Assembly (NCBI RefSeq): GCF_963259705.1
Contig: NC_081846.1
Coordinates: 90,284,641-90,348,640 of the forward strand
DNA length: 64,000 bases
Source of the DNA: Myotis daubentonii
Taxonomy: Eukaryota > Chordata > Mammalia > Chiroptera > Vespertilionidae
Direction: 5' to 3'
Numbering within the stretch: the first letter of the stretch is position 1; every line of letters starts with the position of its first letter. The notes beneath the pieces were generated by a model. The model made no database searches and was not told the DNA's origin. It worked only from the letters and a program-made list of their open reading frames with translations. The position numbers were made by a program, and so were the translations under genes. Below, in pieces: positions 23,940 through 36,425 of this stretch.

Positions 23940-24397
23940 TCCTATATAATAAAGAGGTAACATGCAAATTAATCCTCACATCCTCACAAGATGGCTGCCT
24001 ACAACCAGGCTGGCAGGGAAGTTAGTGAAAGATGACCAAACAATTGAGCAGCAGGCTGTGTGGGGTGACCAGGCTGGCAGGGGGGCAGTTGGAAATGACC
24101 AGGCTGGCAGAGGGGCAGTTAGGGACAATTAGGTCCACATGCAGAGGCAGTGAGGGGTGATCAGGTCAGTGATATCGGGGCAGTTAGGGGCGATCAGGCA
24201 GGCAGGCAGGTGAACAATTAGGAGCCAGTGGTCCAGGATTGTGAGATGGATGTCTGACTGCAGATTTAGGCCCAATTCCCAGGATCAGGCTTCAAATGGC
24301 AGTAAGATATCCTCCAAGGGGTCCCGGATTGATGAGGGTGCAGGCTGGGTTGAGGGTACCCCCACCCATGCATGAATTTCGTGCACTGGGCCTCTAG
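23940..24397 (+). mobile_element. Complete Helitron with internal tandem repeats, 458 bp
   Basis: It starts TCCTATATAATAAAGAGG, ends GGGCCTCTAG and has the hairpin GCATGAATTTCGTGC. Host A and T flank it. The body has several imperfect roughly 31-33-bp units containing GACCAGGCTGGCAG and GGGGCAGTTAGG, shared with the copies at 28.2, 37.4 and 39.4 kb. Confidence 0.94.
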
Positions 24398-24654
24398 TAC
24401 TTAAATAATTTAGTATTTAGAAAGAGATGAGTATGAAAACAATACATTAGGGCAATTAAGATGTGTTGTACAGAAGGGTTTGCTATAATTTTAGAATGGT
24501 AAGGGTCAAATTCAATGAAAAAAATGACTCAGCAAAACCTGAAGGCAGAGAACAAGGCCCAACTGGCTGGCTATCTGAAGAAGAAAGAGCTCATGGGTCA
24601 ATGTAAAGGCCAAAGAGCAAATCAGGGAAATTCGTGAAAATCTACCACCAGTTT

Positions 24655-24927
24655 TTTAAAGATTAAATTTGTAGCAGTGACATTGGTTGATAATTATAAC
24701 TTCCAGGTGTACACACTTATAATTTGACATTCATGCACTCTATTGCACTCTCCCCACTGACAGTCTGGTTTCTTCCTATTACCATGTGTTTGACTCCCTC
24801 TATTCACTTCAACCTGCCCCCTCCATCTTTCCTGTCTGGTAACCACCATTCTGTTGTCTGTACCTATGAGTCTGGTATCTTGTTTGCTTTTTCATTTTCT
24901 TGTTACTTTTTGTTTTATATTCTACAC
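24655..24927 (-). mobile_element. Old LINE-1 3' UTR, antisense
   Basis: TGACATTGGTTGATAATTAT, CTGTCTGGTAACCACCATTC and TTGTTACTTTTTG follow the antisense L1MA-like 3' UTR. It is cut at 24928 by a Helitron. Confidence 0.7.
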
Positions 24928-25514
24928 TAGAGGTCCAGTGCATGAAGTCGTACATGGGTAGGGTCCAGCCAGCCTGGCCCTGATCAGGGTGGGTCGGAGT
25001 CAGGGCTGTGAGAAGGAGGAGATGGTGTGAGGTTGGCTGGATGGCCTGCCCCAATCAGGGCCCAATCAGGGTGGGGCTGGCCAGGGGGGAGGGGCTGCAG
25101 GCCAATCTGGGTGGTGGAGATTGATTGGGGGTGGGGTGGCCATAGAGAGGGGCTGTGGGTGGCAGGTCAGCTGGCCCAACTCCCAAATGGGGTGGAGGGA
25201 GGCCAATTGGGGGCCAGCAGCCAGGGTGAGGGGCCCTGGGCAGTTGCCAGCTGGCCCTGCCTTTGATTGGAGTAGAGGGGCTGATCAGGGGTGGAGCTGA
25301 CTTGGGGGAGGGGTCACAGGTGGTTGGCGGGCTGGTCCTGCCCCTAATTGGAGTAGGGTGGCGATTGGGGGTAAGGCCAGGCTGGGGGAGAGGCTGCGGG
25401 AGGCGGGCCACCGGCCCCACCCATGATTTGGCTGGTTTGCAGGCCACAGTGGGCGTCATAGAGACCGATCATTCTGGTCATTACAGCTTCATGTCGCTGG
25501 CTTTTTATATATAG
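24928..25514 (-). mobile_element. Helitron with roughly 100-bp internal repeats
   Basis: The minus-strand 3' end CTAG lies at 24928 with a decayed hairpin (CATGAAGTCGTACATG). The body repeats modules of the form GGAGGGGCTG, GGCCAATC and GCCAGCTGGCCC about four times. The 5' end is near the TATATATAG at 25507-25514. The short element at 31132 carries one copy of the same module. Confidence 0.8.
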
Positions 25515-25515
25515 A

Positions 25516-26100
25516 CTAGAGGCCCAGTGCATGGAATTCTTGCACGGGGGGCGAGTTCCCTCAGCCCAGCCTGCACCCACTCCAATCAGGAAACACGTCT
25601 CACAATCTGGGACCGCTGGCTTCTAACCATGCACCTGCCTGACTGCTCGATCACCCCTAACTGCTTCTGCTGGCCTGATCTCGCCCCCAACTGCCCTCCT
25701 CTACTGGCCAATTTTTGTTCTGATTGGTCAGTTTCTATGCCAGTCAGCATCAAAAGTTCCACCTCTTAGGCAACCATTGGCTCCTTACATTCACCAATAT
25801 TTGGTTCTGATTGGTTGGTTTTTATGCCAGTCAGCATCTCTGGGTCTATCAACTGGGTCTAATCAGAAAGGTGTGGCTGATCAGCAGCCCTGGTGAAGGC
25901 CTGGAGAGAAATGGAGGCGCGGCTGTTGGCCTGGCCAATAGAGAAATAGAGGCAAGTTCTGATCAATGGATGCCACAGAGGCTACAGATCAGACCCTGCC
26001 TGTCTCTCTGCAGGCCTTTCTCCTGGCCTGATCTGCAGCCCCCTAGGAAGTCAATGCTGGGTTGTGGTTTCTGCATCAGCCCCAGTCAGTGGTGGGTCGC
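25516..26100 (-). mobile_element. Helitron 3' end directly next to the previous Helitron
   Basis: CTAG at 25516 and the hairpin GCATGGAATTCTTGC mark a minus-strand 3' terminus one base after the preceding element. Tandem modules such as CCTAACTGCTTCTGCTGGCC match the 37.4-kb copy. The right limit is uncertain: a second repeated module (GGTTCTGATTGGTTGG and CAGTCAGCATC) occurs twice at about 25711-25835. No 5' TC terminus was found. Confidence 0.7.
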
Positions 26101-26930
26101 CACAGCAACCCAGAACTGACTTCTTGTCTGGTCGAGGCTTAGGTTATGGAAAATAGCCCATAGGGTAGTGGGCATCGTCACTATATCCTGTTGACCTCAG
26201 TCTCAGGGCACCACTCCTTGGTGACCTGTGCAAGCTCTAGGGGTTACCTCCTTTTACCAACAGCCACCAGCCACTTTGTGCTAACAGAAGCATGTTAGCT
26301 GCCTCAGTGAAGTCCCACCTCTACCAGGTTCCAATGCAATAGGGTGAGCATCTGGAGGTGGGATCCCAATTTTTCAGCTTTGCCAATGTGTCAGTAATAG
26401 CCATTGTGAGACCATAGCTTTGCCTTTCTTCCAGTAATGGCCACCACAAGCAGCATTAATTCTCTGCAAATAATGACTGCCTCATGTATTGTTACCACTC
26501 TTCCAGGAATGGCCACTAAAACAGCTTTGTTTCTCTATAAGAAATGACCACCATGAGTCATCTCCATGCCTACCACTGGGTTTTGATGTAATGGGAGCTA
26601 CTTTTTCAGGCAGGTCCATTGCTTCTGCCCTTTCTCTCCAGGCTACAGTGTGAGAGTTGCAGCAAGGTTCCTGCATTGCTTCTGTGTCAGCTGGGACCAT
26701 GCATGCTCTTAGTTGTGTAGGCAGTCACCATCTCTGTTCTTCCCTTTGTCCCTCCTTCCATGCTCATTCCTACTGTCTCACCTTTAGATGTAATGATGCT
26801 TTGATGTCTCAGATGTGTTTATGTGTTAAGCACAGGATCCTTTGTTGAATTATAGTTTTCTAGATTGTTTCAAATTAAAAGGGAGATACAAAAGGTCTTC
26901 CCACTCTTTCATGATGCTGATACCACTTTA
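26101..26930. other. Unclassified sequence beside a Helitron
   Basis: GC-richer than its surroundings, with three diverged GGCCAC(C/T)A-containing units (near 26437, 26510, 26545). It may be the 5' part of the adjacent Helitron, including captured DNA, or an unrelated old repeat. No frame resembles a known protein. Confidence 0.35.
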
Positions 26931-27718
26931 TCTACAAGTTTTTAAATAGTTTTTTTTTTTTTAATTTGAGGAAGTGCTAATAGTAAGTTTTAACAGAACA
27001 AAAAAAGTATAGGGGAAAAAACAAGCAAAATTAAACTTATACTAATCAGGTTCTTGGTTACAAACTAAAATTTCATTCTAATAGTTTACATAGTTTACAG
27101 ATAAAGGTATTTATTAGGAACAAATCTGGTTGCTACAGACCATGGCAATTGAAGAAATGGCCACTAAGTTAAGGGGAAAACCTTGTTGCCAAACTGGCCT
27201 AATGAGGAAACCTTGCCTGGCTTGCTGTCTAGAACATCACAGGCCAGGAGACCTGCTCAGCGGAAGCTGGTAAGTTGCCTGCACCACAGCCACTTCTTTC
27301 TCAGGCCAAGAGTCACTCACCCCACAGAAAGATGTTTCTGGGGCACAAGCCCAGGCAGAATGGAACTCCCTGGAGAGGCTGCTGCCCAGTGCTCACCTCC
27401 CAGTCAGAGCCCGACATGGGTGGTCAAAGTGGTGAAACAAATCACACCTGCATCCCAGCTGGAGGGAGATTGGGAATTTGAATTTTGATTTCACGTCAGA
27501 GGTTGGACTCACGATGAGCATTTTCACTAACACAGAAAGGCTACTCAGAGATCATGGGCAGGTGTGACTAAGATAAGTGGCTGCTGTGGAGCTAAACAGA
27601 ACGTAAGATCACTTGCTGGAATCAGGTCTTTAAAACTTCTAAAATATCAACTATCTGCACACAATGGAATGATTAATCCAAAAATCTACTTCATGTGAGG
27701 TTTCTGAAAAACAGAGGA

Positions 27719-27778
27719 GTGTGTGTGCGTGCCTGTGCGTGCGTGTGTGTGTGTGTGTATGTGTGTGTGTGTGTGTGT
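27719..27778. repeat. (GT)n microsatellite
   Basis: About 60 bp of GT repeats with a few GC and AT interruptions. Confidence 0.95.
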
Positions 27779-28247
27779 TAGGGGTGGGAGAGACAACATT
27801 TTTGTGTTGAGAGCTAGGTGACCTCACACAGAGCAGAATAGGGGAGCATTTTTGCATCCAGCGCTGCCTACACCTGGGGTGGATCAACAGTGAAGAACAC
27901 ATCTGCGCACTGCTTTGTGCGACGGGCCCTGGGGCTCCGGGGTTTTAGAGGCCAGCCCCTGGAAGGGAAGCAGCATTTCCATGCTCAGCCCAGCAGTGAT
28001 GCCCACCGCAAGAACCTCCACAAGAGAAGCAGGACAAGAATGTGGGAGGACTGGGGCCCCAGGAAGACTCCACCAGGAGCTCTGCAGGAGACACTGAGGC
28101 TCAGAGAGATGCTGAGACCCTCAGTAGATAGGATGCTGGAAAGACCACTAAGAAATTGCATTAGTTTGCATTAATCCTATGCATTTGGTATTATTGTTCT
28201 GTAACCTCATGTATACAAACAAGGTTTGGGAAAATTCAGGTTACATA

Positions 28248-29068
28248 TCTATATATATAAAGAGCCAGGGGCCATCACAACAAAATAGATGACCGGGCGG
28301 ATGACCAAACAGGCTGAGTGGGGCAACAAGGCCGACAGGGGTGTTAGTGAGGGATGACCAAACGACTGAGCAGCAGGCTGCGTGGGGTGACCAGGCCAGC
28401 AGGAGGGTTAGTGAGGGATGACCGAATGACAGAACGGCAGGCTGTGTGGGGTGCACAGGCCTGCAGGGAGGGCAGTGAGGGGTGACCAGGCTGGCAGAGG
28501 GGGGCAGTGAGGGGTGACCAGGATGGCAGAGGGGGACCGTGAGGGGCGACCAGGCCAGCAGAGGGGGGCAGTTGGAGGCAACCAGGTTAGCAGGGGGGGA
28601 GTGCAGTTAAGGGCAACCAGGTTGCCAGAGGGAGATAGTGAGGGGTGACCAGGCTGGCAGAGGGGCAGTTGAGGGCAACCTGGCTGGCAGGGGGTCAGTA
28701 AGGGGCAACCCGGCCTGAAGGGGGTCAGTAAGGAGTGACCAGGCTGGCAGGGGGGCAGTTAGGGGTGACTGAGCCGGTGGGGGGTGGGCATTTGGGGGCA
28801 ACCAGGTTGGCAGGGGGGGCAGTTAGGGACAACCAGACCAGCAGACAGAGGCAGTTAAGGGTGATCAGGCAGGCAGGCAGGTGAGCAGTTAGGAGCCAGC
28901 TGTCCCAGATTGTGAGAAGGATGTTTGACTGCCATTTTAGGCTCAATCCCCAGGATCAGGCCTAAACAGGCAGTTGGACATCCCCCAAGGGGTCCTGGAT
29001 TGGAGAGGGTGCAGGCTGGGCTGAGGGGGACCACCCCCGTGCACGGATTTTGTGCACTGGGCCTCTAG
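28248..29068 (+). mobile_element. Complete Helitron with a long tandem array, 821 bp
   Basis: It starts TCTATATATATAAAGAGCC and ends GGGCCTCTAG with the hairpin GCACGGATTTTGTGC. Host A and T flank it. From about 28460 to 28890 it carries about a dozen imperfect 30-35-bp units built on GGTGACCAGGCTGGCAGAGG and GGGGCAGTGAG. This is the longest array of this family in the window. Confidence 0.94.
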
Positions 29069-29224
29069 TACAGTAAATTAATACAAATATTCCTTAAAAA
29101 GTATATAGCTTAGAGTCAATGACCCCTGTGTATGGCAATATGTGACAATGGGAAGGTGATAGCTTACCCTTTGCAAATACCAAAAATTATGCAAAGTGCA
29201 GTATGAAATATCACTGAGGGTGTG

Positions 29225-29400
29225 CACATCATAAGCAGTGTTGTAGAGCAGTCTGCATATATTAGCCCATTTAATAATCACAACCACCCTACCCTTTACT
29301 TTACAGGTAGAGACCAAGGCAGAGAAGAATGCAGTATCTTCTCCAGGCTGCACAACTAGAAAGTCCAGATTTAGGACTTCCCCACGAGTCTCTGGGTTTA
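29225..29400 (-). repeat. MIR SINE, antisense
   Basis: TTTACTTTACAGGTAGAGAC, GGCAGAGAAGAATG and CACAACTAGAAAGTCCAGAT follow the antisense MIR core. Diverged. Confidence 0.6.
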
Positions 29401-30268
29401 ACCCCTATGTTCTGCTGCTGTGCTCTGGCATGTGGGAATGTAATTCATGGTGGAAAAACTTACAGCCTTTCCCCAAAATACATATAGGTGGATTTCAGTG
29501 ACAAGAGGTAACTAAGAAAATTTCAAGTGGTAGATAATTTCTTATATTCCCTAAAGTAAAAATAATATAATAAATAAACATATTTAGCCTATATTATATC
29601 TACACACAACAATAATATCACAGCAGAATTTAATGTCAGCATTGTTCACTAGAACCTCAGAGAACGCCTCACTCCAGGATCCAAGGAGATAACCACAGCA
29701 TGTTTGGTTTTATTGCAGACAACTTGCAAATTGAGAGGCAAAGCATATGCCCTGTAACTGGAATTCATTTTAAATGTTTATTGCTTTTCTGAGATTTTGC
29801 TCATAATTTTTATGCCCATCTACTAGGACCTGAATTGTTCCCCAAGTTTTAAAGTGTCTAAACCAATTAATTTTGTGGAAAAACAAATTAAAATAGAAAA
29901 TTGTGTAGGATCATAATTTAATGCACTTGGAATAGCAGACTACACAGGGTGTGTGTCTTTAGGTTTGTGCATAATGACTGTTACCAGAGAACTCCAAGGG
30001 TCATTTCAGCAGAGCCAGGCTCTCTCCTGCCTAACCAGTGCAGAGAAGAAGCCAAAGGCTATGCGCCTTTCTCCAGCCCTGGGCTCTGCGCAGAAACATC
30101 TGGGTGTGTTTGCCCTCCACGTAGCTTACCAGCCCATGACTATTCTAATTCTCCTCAAGAAGATAATGCAACATAAACGAGAAAAAGAGTTCTCAAAACA
30201 GACAAAGAAAGCTAAAACAAACCGCATATTCTAGAGTATCTTATAAAGGGATTTTGAGTTTGGAGAGG

Positions 30269-30269
<1 letters not shown>

Positions 30270-30320
<51 letters not shown>

Positions 30321-30371
30321 AAAGGAGAGAGAGAGAGCGAGAGAGAGAGAGAGCGAGAGAGAGAGAGAGCG

Positions 30372-30408
<37 letters not shown>

Positions 30409-30410
30409 TG
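30270..30410. repeat. (GT)n(AG)n compound microsatellite
   Basis: About 46 bp of pure GT is followed by about 90 bp of AG repeats with regular GC interruptions. Open frames here are low-complexity artefacts. Confidence 0.96.
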
Positions 30411-31131
30411 AAGGAGAAACAGGAGCAATATACTCTTCCTCACTTTTGATCTCAGGAATTTGAGTCGATATTAACTTTATATGAAGAGTTTTAGAAAAGA
30501 ATATAAACGTTACAGTGGTCAAATCTGGGAGTTTTGCTAATGAGTAAACAAGCACACCATCTGGACCCTAAGTGCTCCTCCAGTGTGACATTCACATCAT
30601 AGATACAGGGAAACAGTTCAAGGAGAGGAAAACCACAGTCTCTTATAGAACACCTAACACTAAGCCCTAACTGTCTATGCTTAATTAAGTTATAATTTTC
30701 CTAAAGTAAGAAAATTAGCAGACATCATAAAGCAGGGTAACTGTACAATTTTATGGCTTAATCACTACAAGATTTGAAACAATTCAAATTAGAGATCCCT
30801 CTATAATCTTGCAATATTCAAAGACTGATAATCTTGGAAACAAGAAGTGCAATGACTTCCCAGAGATAACTTATAGCTACAGCCTCTTCCCATTGCTACA
30901 AACAGCACATGCATAATTCCAAACAAAACCAGACTGGACCTGGAAAGTTGTGTAAATTAAGTAGAGATGATGCCACTATGCTGAAGTTTTGTTGTCATTA
31001 ATTTTCTTTATTTTATTTCAAAGTTTAGAAATTGTGTGATCATAGACTTAGATTCTGGTAAACCCAATATGTCAACAAAAAGTTTTTTTGCCACTTCAAA
31101 AATGTCTACATTGATCCATAATTATATAGTA

Positions 31132-31321
31132 CTAGAGGCCCAGTGCACAAATTTGTGCATGGGTGGGGTCTGGCTGGCCCATCCGGATGGGGGCCAATCA
31201 GGGTGGCGGGGGGGGGGAGGGGCCATGGGCAGTTGCCAGCTGATCCCACATCCTAGTTGAACTCCCAGTAGGACTCCTGGCCAAGGGGATAATTTGCATA
31301 TTAGCCTTTTATTTTATAGGA
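31132..31321 (-). mobile_element. Short complete Helitron, 190 bp
   Basis: The minus-strand 5' terminus is TCCTATAAAATAAAAGGC (ending 31321). The 3' CTAG is at 31132 with the hairpin GCACAAATTTGTGC. Host A and T flank it. It is an internally deleted relative of the 24928-25514 element. Confidence 0.93.
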
Positions 31322-32379
31322 TAATGGTTAATGGCAGTAGGAAACATCCCTGCCCCATTAACGTTAGATGTGATCTTGCTACTTGCTTTGCCTCTTAGAA
31401 TGAGGACAGAAATGATAGGATGTAAGCTCAAAGTTCAGACAGTAAGGGGCATGTGTATTTCCATTTGCTCCCAGGGAACTTCTCTGACAAGACCAGGGGA
31501 ACATGTCCCAGATAGCCTCAGCTTCTCTTGCTCGGGCCTCAGCATGTCCCATGAAGCAAGCACTTCCCTACTGATCAGCCATGTATGCTCTGAATTTTGT
31601 GTGCCATGGAGCCCTTGCAACTGGTTGTATAGCATTCTGGTGGCAATACAGTAGTATTAGCAAGCCACTGCTTGAAAGAATGAGATTTCTGCACAGACTA
31701 AAGATATCTGACTTCATTGACTGAAGTTAAGAACTGGAGGCCTAAACACAACAGCAGAGAAAGACACCATAAAGGTTATAAGGCCAAAGGATTATCGGTA
31801 ATTGCTGCAAACTGTCTCACTGCAGGATCAAAGTACAAACCATCAAACACTGGTTTAGTAAAGAAGACTCTGGCTGCTAAAGAAAGCATTTTGTACACTC
31901 TTTCTACCTAAATAGAATACCTTTCTAAGGAAATGTCTAGTCAAAAAGAAAAACAACCTCATCCATATCAGAAATAAAGGCGGATATTCATCATAGTAAT
32001 CTTGGTCTCATTGCGTCTGGTCAGGATCATTAAATAAAAACATAGGTATCATAGTGTGATTAAGAACTCATCAATGACATTAGAAATTAACATTTTATAA
32101 TGTTTTTACAATATTCTCTTCTCCCTGCTTGTTTAATTGAAGTGGGCCCAAAAGGGGGGAGGGCAGAAAAGATTAATGGTACGCCTCTCCAACCAAATGA
32201 TAAAAGTCACTTTGATGGGTCATTTAAAGCTAAACCTGACAAACCTCTCCAGAATGTACCATACAGACCCTTCATGGTTAGGCAAAGAGAAAGACAAAAT
32301 GATTAACTTAAATGATTTTATTTGCATTGTTTAAGTTTTCATGGGAGAATATGATAACATTTCGTATTTTGGTAGTATA

Positions 32380-32505
32380 TTTTATTTGAAGAGCTGTAAT
32401 AAAAATCCTAGAAGGTTAAATGACTTGTTCAAAGTCACAGGCTAACTGAGGGCAAATGTAGGCCCAAGGATCTGAACCTCTAGGCTACCACTGCATGGCT
32501 TGTAT
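32380..32505 (-). repeat. MIR SINE fragment, antisense
   Basis: GGTTAAATGACTTGTTCAAA, GTCACAGGCTAACTGAGGG and GGATCTGAACCTC are the antisense MIR core. Confidence 0.75.
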
Positions 32506-33024
32506 CCTCCAAACCCACCTGCACAGAAACTCACAGACTTTTTTTTAACCTTTTAATGAGCTAAAAGCATATGGAGGTAATGTGAGTCTTGCAGGTGAAA
32601 ATAACCAGTTAGGAAAACTGATCAGTTGCTATACATTTGTGGAAACTGATGATAATACTTGAACGCTGCAGCATTGGCATAATATCTTTAGTTTGCCACA
32701 AAATTCCTCTGATATGGCAAACTTGAAAGCAGTGGTTTCCAGCATTGGAGCAACAGGAACGGAGGGAGATTCCCATATCCACATCAAATTGTAATGGGGA
32801 AAAATTGTAATGGAAGAAGGAAATGAATGTGTTAAAGACCCTGACACTTGGGGTGGGACATAGTTATTACCATATCTATCCTGATTAATATAGTGGCAGG
32901 CAATGAAAAGTAACAGTTAGAAAACACCCATTGTATACACACAGTCTTAGAAATAGAGAATTGCAATGCATCTGGGTACTAAAGCTAATATTTCTGTTTT
33001 CACTGATAACCCTAATTTTAAAAA

Positions 33025-33190
33025 GTCCAGCATTTACTGAGCATCTAAAATACCCCAGGCAGTTTTAAGCACTTTTTATATCATAGTTCACTCAGGTTCT
33101 ACCTAAGGAAAATACTTCCACCCCCTTTACAGATAGGCTACAAAGGCGTTGGGTAGAGGATAAATTACTGGCCAGATGTACCTCAACGGG
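33025..33190 (-). repeat. MIR SINE fragment, antisense
   Basis: GCATTTACTGAGCATCTAAA, CCAGGCAGTTTTAAGCAC and CCCTTTACAGATAGGCTAC match the antisense MIR order. Confidence 0.6.
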
Positions 33191-33299
33191 ACCTAGCCAA
33201 AGCCACAGTGATCTCTTGTAGGTGACTGCAATCCACTCAAAGGTAAAATGTTTGCCTCCATTGTTTTCCATGCCCAAAAAGTTACTCTGAATTCTGACA

Positions 33300-33830
33300 G
33301 CAGCCAGTGGGGACTTGTAAAGTCTGGATCAGATATTTTAGCTCTCTGATGAAAATCCTCGAGTATTACCCACAGCAACACAATCCAAATGCTCCACATG
33401 GCCCCTAAGACTCCTCTATGCCTCATCCCTGCCCTGATCCTGCCCACTCCACTGCACTGACCTCCCACAGCCACTCACACATGCTCTTCTGTGTGTGCCA
33501 CTTTCTGCCCAAATCCATATTCCCATGGGCTTTCACAGAGGGTGACTGTTTATATCATTGGGTCCTGAAATTACATTTCACCTCTCCCCCACTGACCCTA
33601 TTTAAAGGGATCTGAAGTCACTCCATTATTTTCTTAGCAATATTTACTATTACCTGGAACCGTGCATTTTTTTTTTTTGTATAACATGTTCCGCATATAT
33701 TATCCTTCATTAGAATGACAGCAAGGGTTTTTTGTCTTGTTCATGAGTATGCACCCAGCATGTAGAATGTGCCTGGTTTGTTCTAGGAAGTAAATAGATA
33801 TTTGCTAAATAAGCAAATGACTAAATGCCA
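33300..33830 (+). mobile_element. L2 LINE 3' end, sense
   Basis: AGTCTGGATCAGAT, TCCACATGGCCCCTAAGACT, CTTTCTGCCCAAATCC, GAATGACAGCAAGGG and AAGTAAATAGATATTTGCTA follow the ancient L2 3' end in order. An (AAAG)n tract grows from its tail. Inactive. Confidence 0.75.
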
Positions 33831-33878
33831 AAAAGAAAGAAAGGAAGATAAAATAAAGAAAGGAAGATGAAAGAAAAA

Positions 33879-33947
<69 letters not shown>

Positions 33948-33949
33948 AA

Positions 33950-34012
<63 letters not shown>

Positions 34013-34041
34013 GAAGGAAGAAAGGAAGGAAGGAAGAAAAA
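33831..34041. repeat. (AAAG)n purine microsatellite
   Basis: About 210 bp of nearly pure A/G on the plus strand, mostly AAAG units with AAGG interruptions. The open frames on both strands are artefacts. Confidence 0.97.
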
Positions 34042-34353
34042 GATTTGCATAGAAGCATTTCCCACAGATGACATTAAAGAAAAGATCTTGTTGCAGAAAT
34101 AAGTATGATTGTAATGCCATTAATCTCTATATAGGCATATTCATCTTTGGCATTTTGTGCCATAATTAAAAACATTATGTATTTTGTCATTTTAGTGATT
34201 ATCCCAGAGAAGGACACATCTGTGTGCGCTTACCATAACTGTGGCATAAAGAGATCACCATACAGATAGGTCTTCACATCCCAGTTCATTCATGCATTTA
34301 ACAAAATGACATAAAACACCTACAATGGACAAGATGCTAGTCTCATTTGAGTG

Positions 34354-34666
34354 TCCTATCAAATAAAAGAGTAATATGCAAATTAACCATCACTCTGACA
34401 CAAAGATGGTGGCACCCAGTCCTCTCAGCCCCGCTGGAGTCCTCCAGTCTTGGGGGGCAGCTGCTGAGAGAAGGGCCTGTTTGGCTGTTGCCCCAGCAAC
34501 CCAGGAGCAGCCAAGTGGGCCTGCAGACAGCAGAGAACCACAGGGAATGGGCCTAAGCCCTCCATAGGATATCCCCTGAGGGCTCCCGGATTGGAGAAGG
34601 TGCAGGTCAGGCTAAGGGATGCCACCCCCCACCCCCATGCATGAATTTTGTGCTCCAGGCCTCTAG
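34354..34666 (+). mobile_element. Complete Helitron, 313 bp
   Basis: It starts TCCTATCAAATAAAAGAG and ends CAGGCCTCTAG with a decayed hairpin (GCATGAATTTTGTGC). The body includes AAAGATGGTGGCACCC, similar to the 14.4-kb element. Confidence 0.88.
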
Positions 34667-34964
34667 CAAAAATATAAAACAGGCACGGACCCTGCCATTG
34701 GGACTTTCACAATGTGGCAGATGAGAAAAAAAATAAAAAAAGGTTAAACATGACCTTTAATACAAGTTAGAATGAAATAAATTTGAAGTAGAATTTTAAG
34801 CAGCATGTAGAAATTAAAGAGGAAAGGATGGCTCATGTGTAGTGAAGAATATAGTTCAAGGGGAAAACTCTAAAGTTATTCTTATTTTGAACATATCCGC
34901 CGCTGTTTCTGTTTTCCAACCAGTGAAGTAAAATTGGATATCTGTACTCTTTTCATTCAAAACA

Positions 34965-35115
34965 AGTTTTGCATAATGCGTCACATTTTACCATTCCAGC
35001 AACTCTGTGAAGATTTTTGTTCTAATTTTATGGATAAATTAAAGCTAATAAAGGATTAGTAAGATTCTTAAGATCACACAGGTAAGAAGACTTTAATTTA
35101 GATCCCTTAGCTCCA
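34965..35115 (-). repeat. MIR SINE fragment, antisense
   Basis: TTTTATGGATAAATTAAAGC, AAGATCACACAGGTAAGAAG and AATTTAGATCCC follow the antisense MIR core. Confidence 0.65.
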
Positions 35116-35522
35116 ACCCCAATAATAATTTTATTACATATATGAAACCTATAAAACCTAATCTTATGATAGATAAAAAAATAAAAGGGTATCATACGTC
35201 TTCAGAGCAACTTGTCTTAGTCAAAATTATAAGTGTATACACTAAATAATGATTTTATTGGTAAATTGCAAAGATTTACTGAGTATGCATCTCCAACTCT
35301 CTTGGGGATATTCCAAATTCTATTCTTTCCCCAAATGTATTTTTTTATTTAACCAACAATCAAACAAATACCTGAAAAAATAAATTTTCTAATATTACTA
35401 TTGTTTCTAAAAAAGGCAAATGTGCCTGAACTCCTCTAACTTTGTTCAATATCCATCTAAGGGAGTGACAGGTTAAACATGAAACCAGAAGGAAATTGAA
35501 ATTTCTCTAAACCTTATACCAG

Positions 35523-35720
35523 TGTTTCTCAAAGTGTAAATTCTAACCGACTGCAATCAAAATAATCTGGTGTGCTCATGAAAACAGGGGTTCAGAGAGC
35601 TTTTCCCAGACACTCAGGGAGTGGAGCCCACGGTTCTCCATTTTTATTACACATTTTAAATACATGATGATGAAGTATTACACATTAACATTTTGTAATC
35701 ACTGGTTACAAGGTTTGAAC
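35523..35720. mobile_element. MER5A-like ancient hAT fragment
   Basis: CCAGTGTTTCTCAAAGTGT at the left end and the body AATCTGGTGTGCTCATGAAA resemble the MER5A (hAT-Charlie) consensus. Diverged and lacking a clear right inverted repeat. Confidence 0.6.
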
Positions 35721-36012
35721 CTTATTCAAAATATCCAAATAACTTCTTTTATATTTTTGAAGAACTCTTATTTAATGACACAGATTGCCAAGTACTAATG
35801 AGCTACTTAGTTTTAGCTTTCATTCCATTATCAAAACAACATGCATTTGGTTATATTAGTTCCAGTTGAAAAAATATATAATGATAAGAGCAGATGAATA
35901 AAATACATAATGAAAATTAAGTTTAAATTGTAACAGAGAAGAAACTAACTGGAATATGCATTAACTAATTTCTTCTCTCTTGTCTTTGTGTGATGTAAAT
36001 CCAGTTAGTGTG

Positions 36013-36204
36013 TGTGTTTTTTCATCCTCACTGAGAGAGAGAGAAACATCAATGGAGAGAGAAACAGATATCGGTTGCCTTGCATACTTGCCCTGAACCA
36101 GGGATCAAACCTGCAATCTGGGAATGTGCCCCGACTGAGAAATGAAATGCAACCTTTTCAGTATATGAGTCACTGCTCCAACCAACTGAGCCACCTGGCG
36201 GGGG
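36013..36204 (-). mobile_element. VES SINE, antisense, with 12-bp target duplication
   Basis: A diverged antisense VES with GGGATCAAACCTGCAATCTG (box B side) and CCAACTGAGCCACCTGGCGG (head). The duplication CCAGTTAGTGTG is present at 36001-36012 and 36205-36216. Confidence 0.92.
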
Positions 36205-36309
36205 CCAGTTAGTGTGCTGCCAATCATCTAATGAATTCCTAAAAGTTCCTCCAGAAAAGCAGCTCTACAGTTATCCATCCTTCCCTAGCCTCCATTCTCA
36301 TTCCATTTT

Positions 36310-36425
36310 AGTTCATTTTACTAAAAAAATTAATAATTTTAAATTACAGTTGACATATAATATTAAATTTGTCTTAAGAGTACAACATAGTGATTAGAAA
36401 TGTATATATCTTTAACAAAATCTAT
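36310..36425 (-). mobile_element. Ancient L1M 3' UTR fragment, antisense
   Basis: ATTACAGTTGACATATAATA, GAGTACAACATAGTGATTAG and GTATATATC follow the antisense L1M 3' end. Low certainty about its limits. Confidence 0.55.

Noticed and set aside
33821..34120. Phe/Leu/Ser-rich membrane-like small protein
   Set aside because: It is the translation of an (AAAG)n microsatellite.
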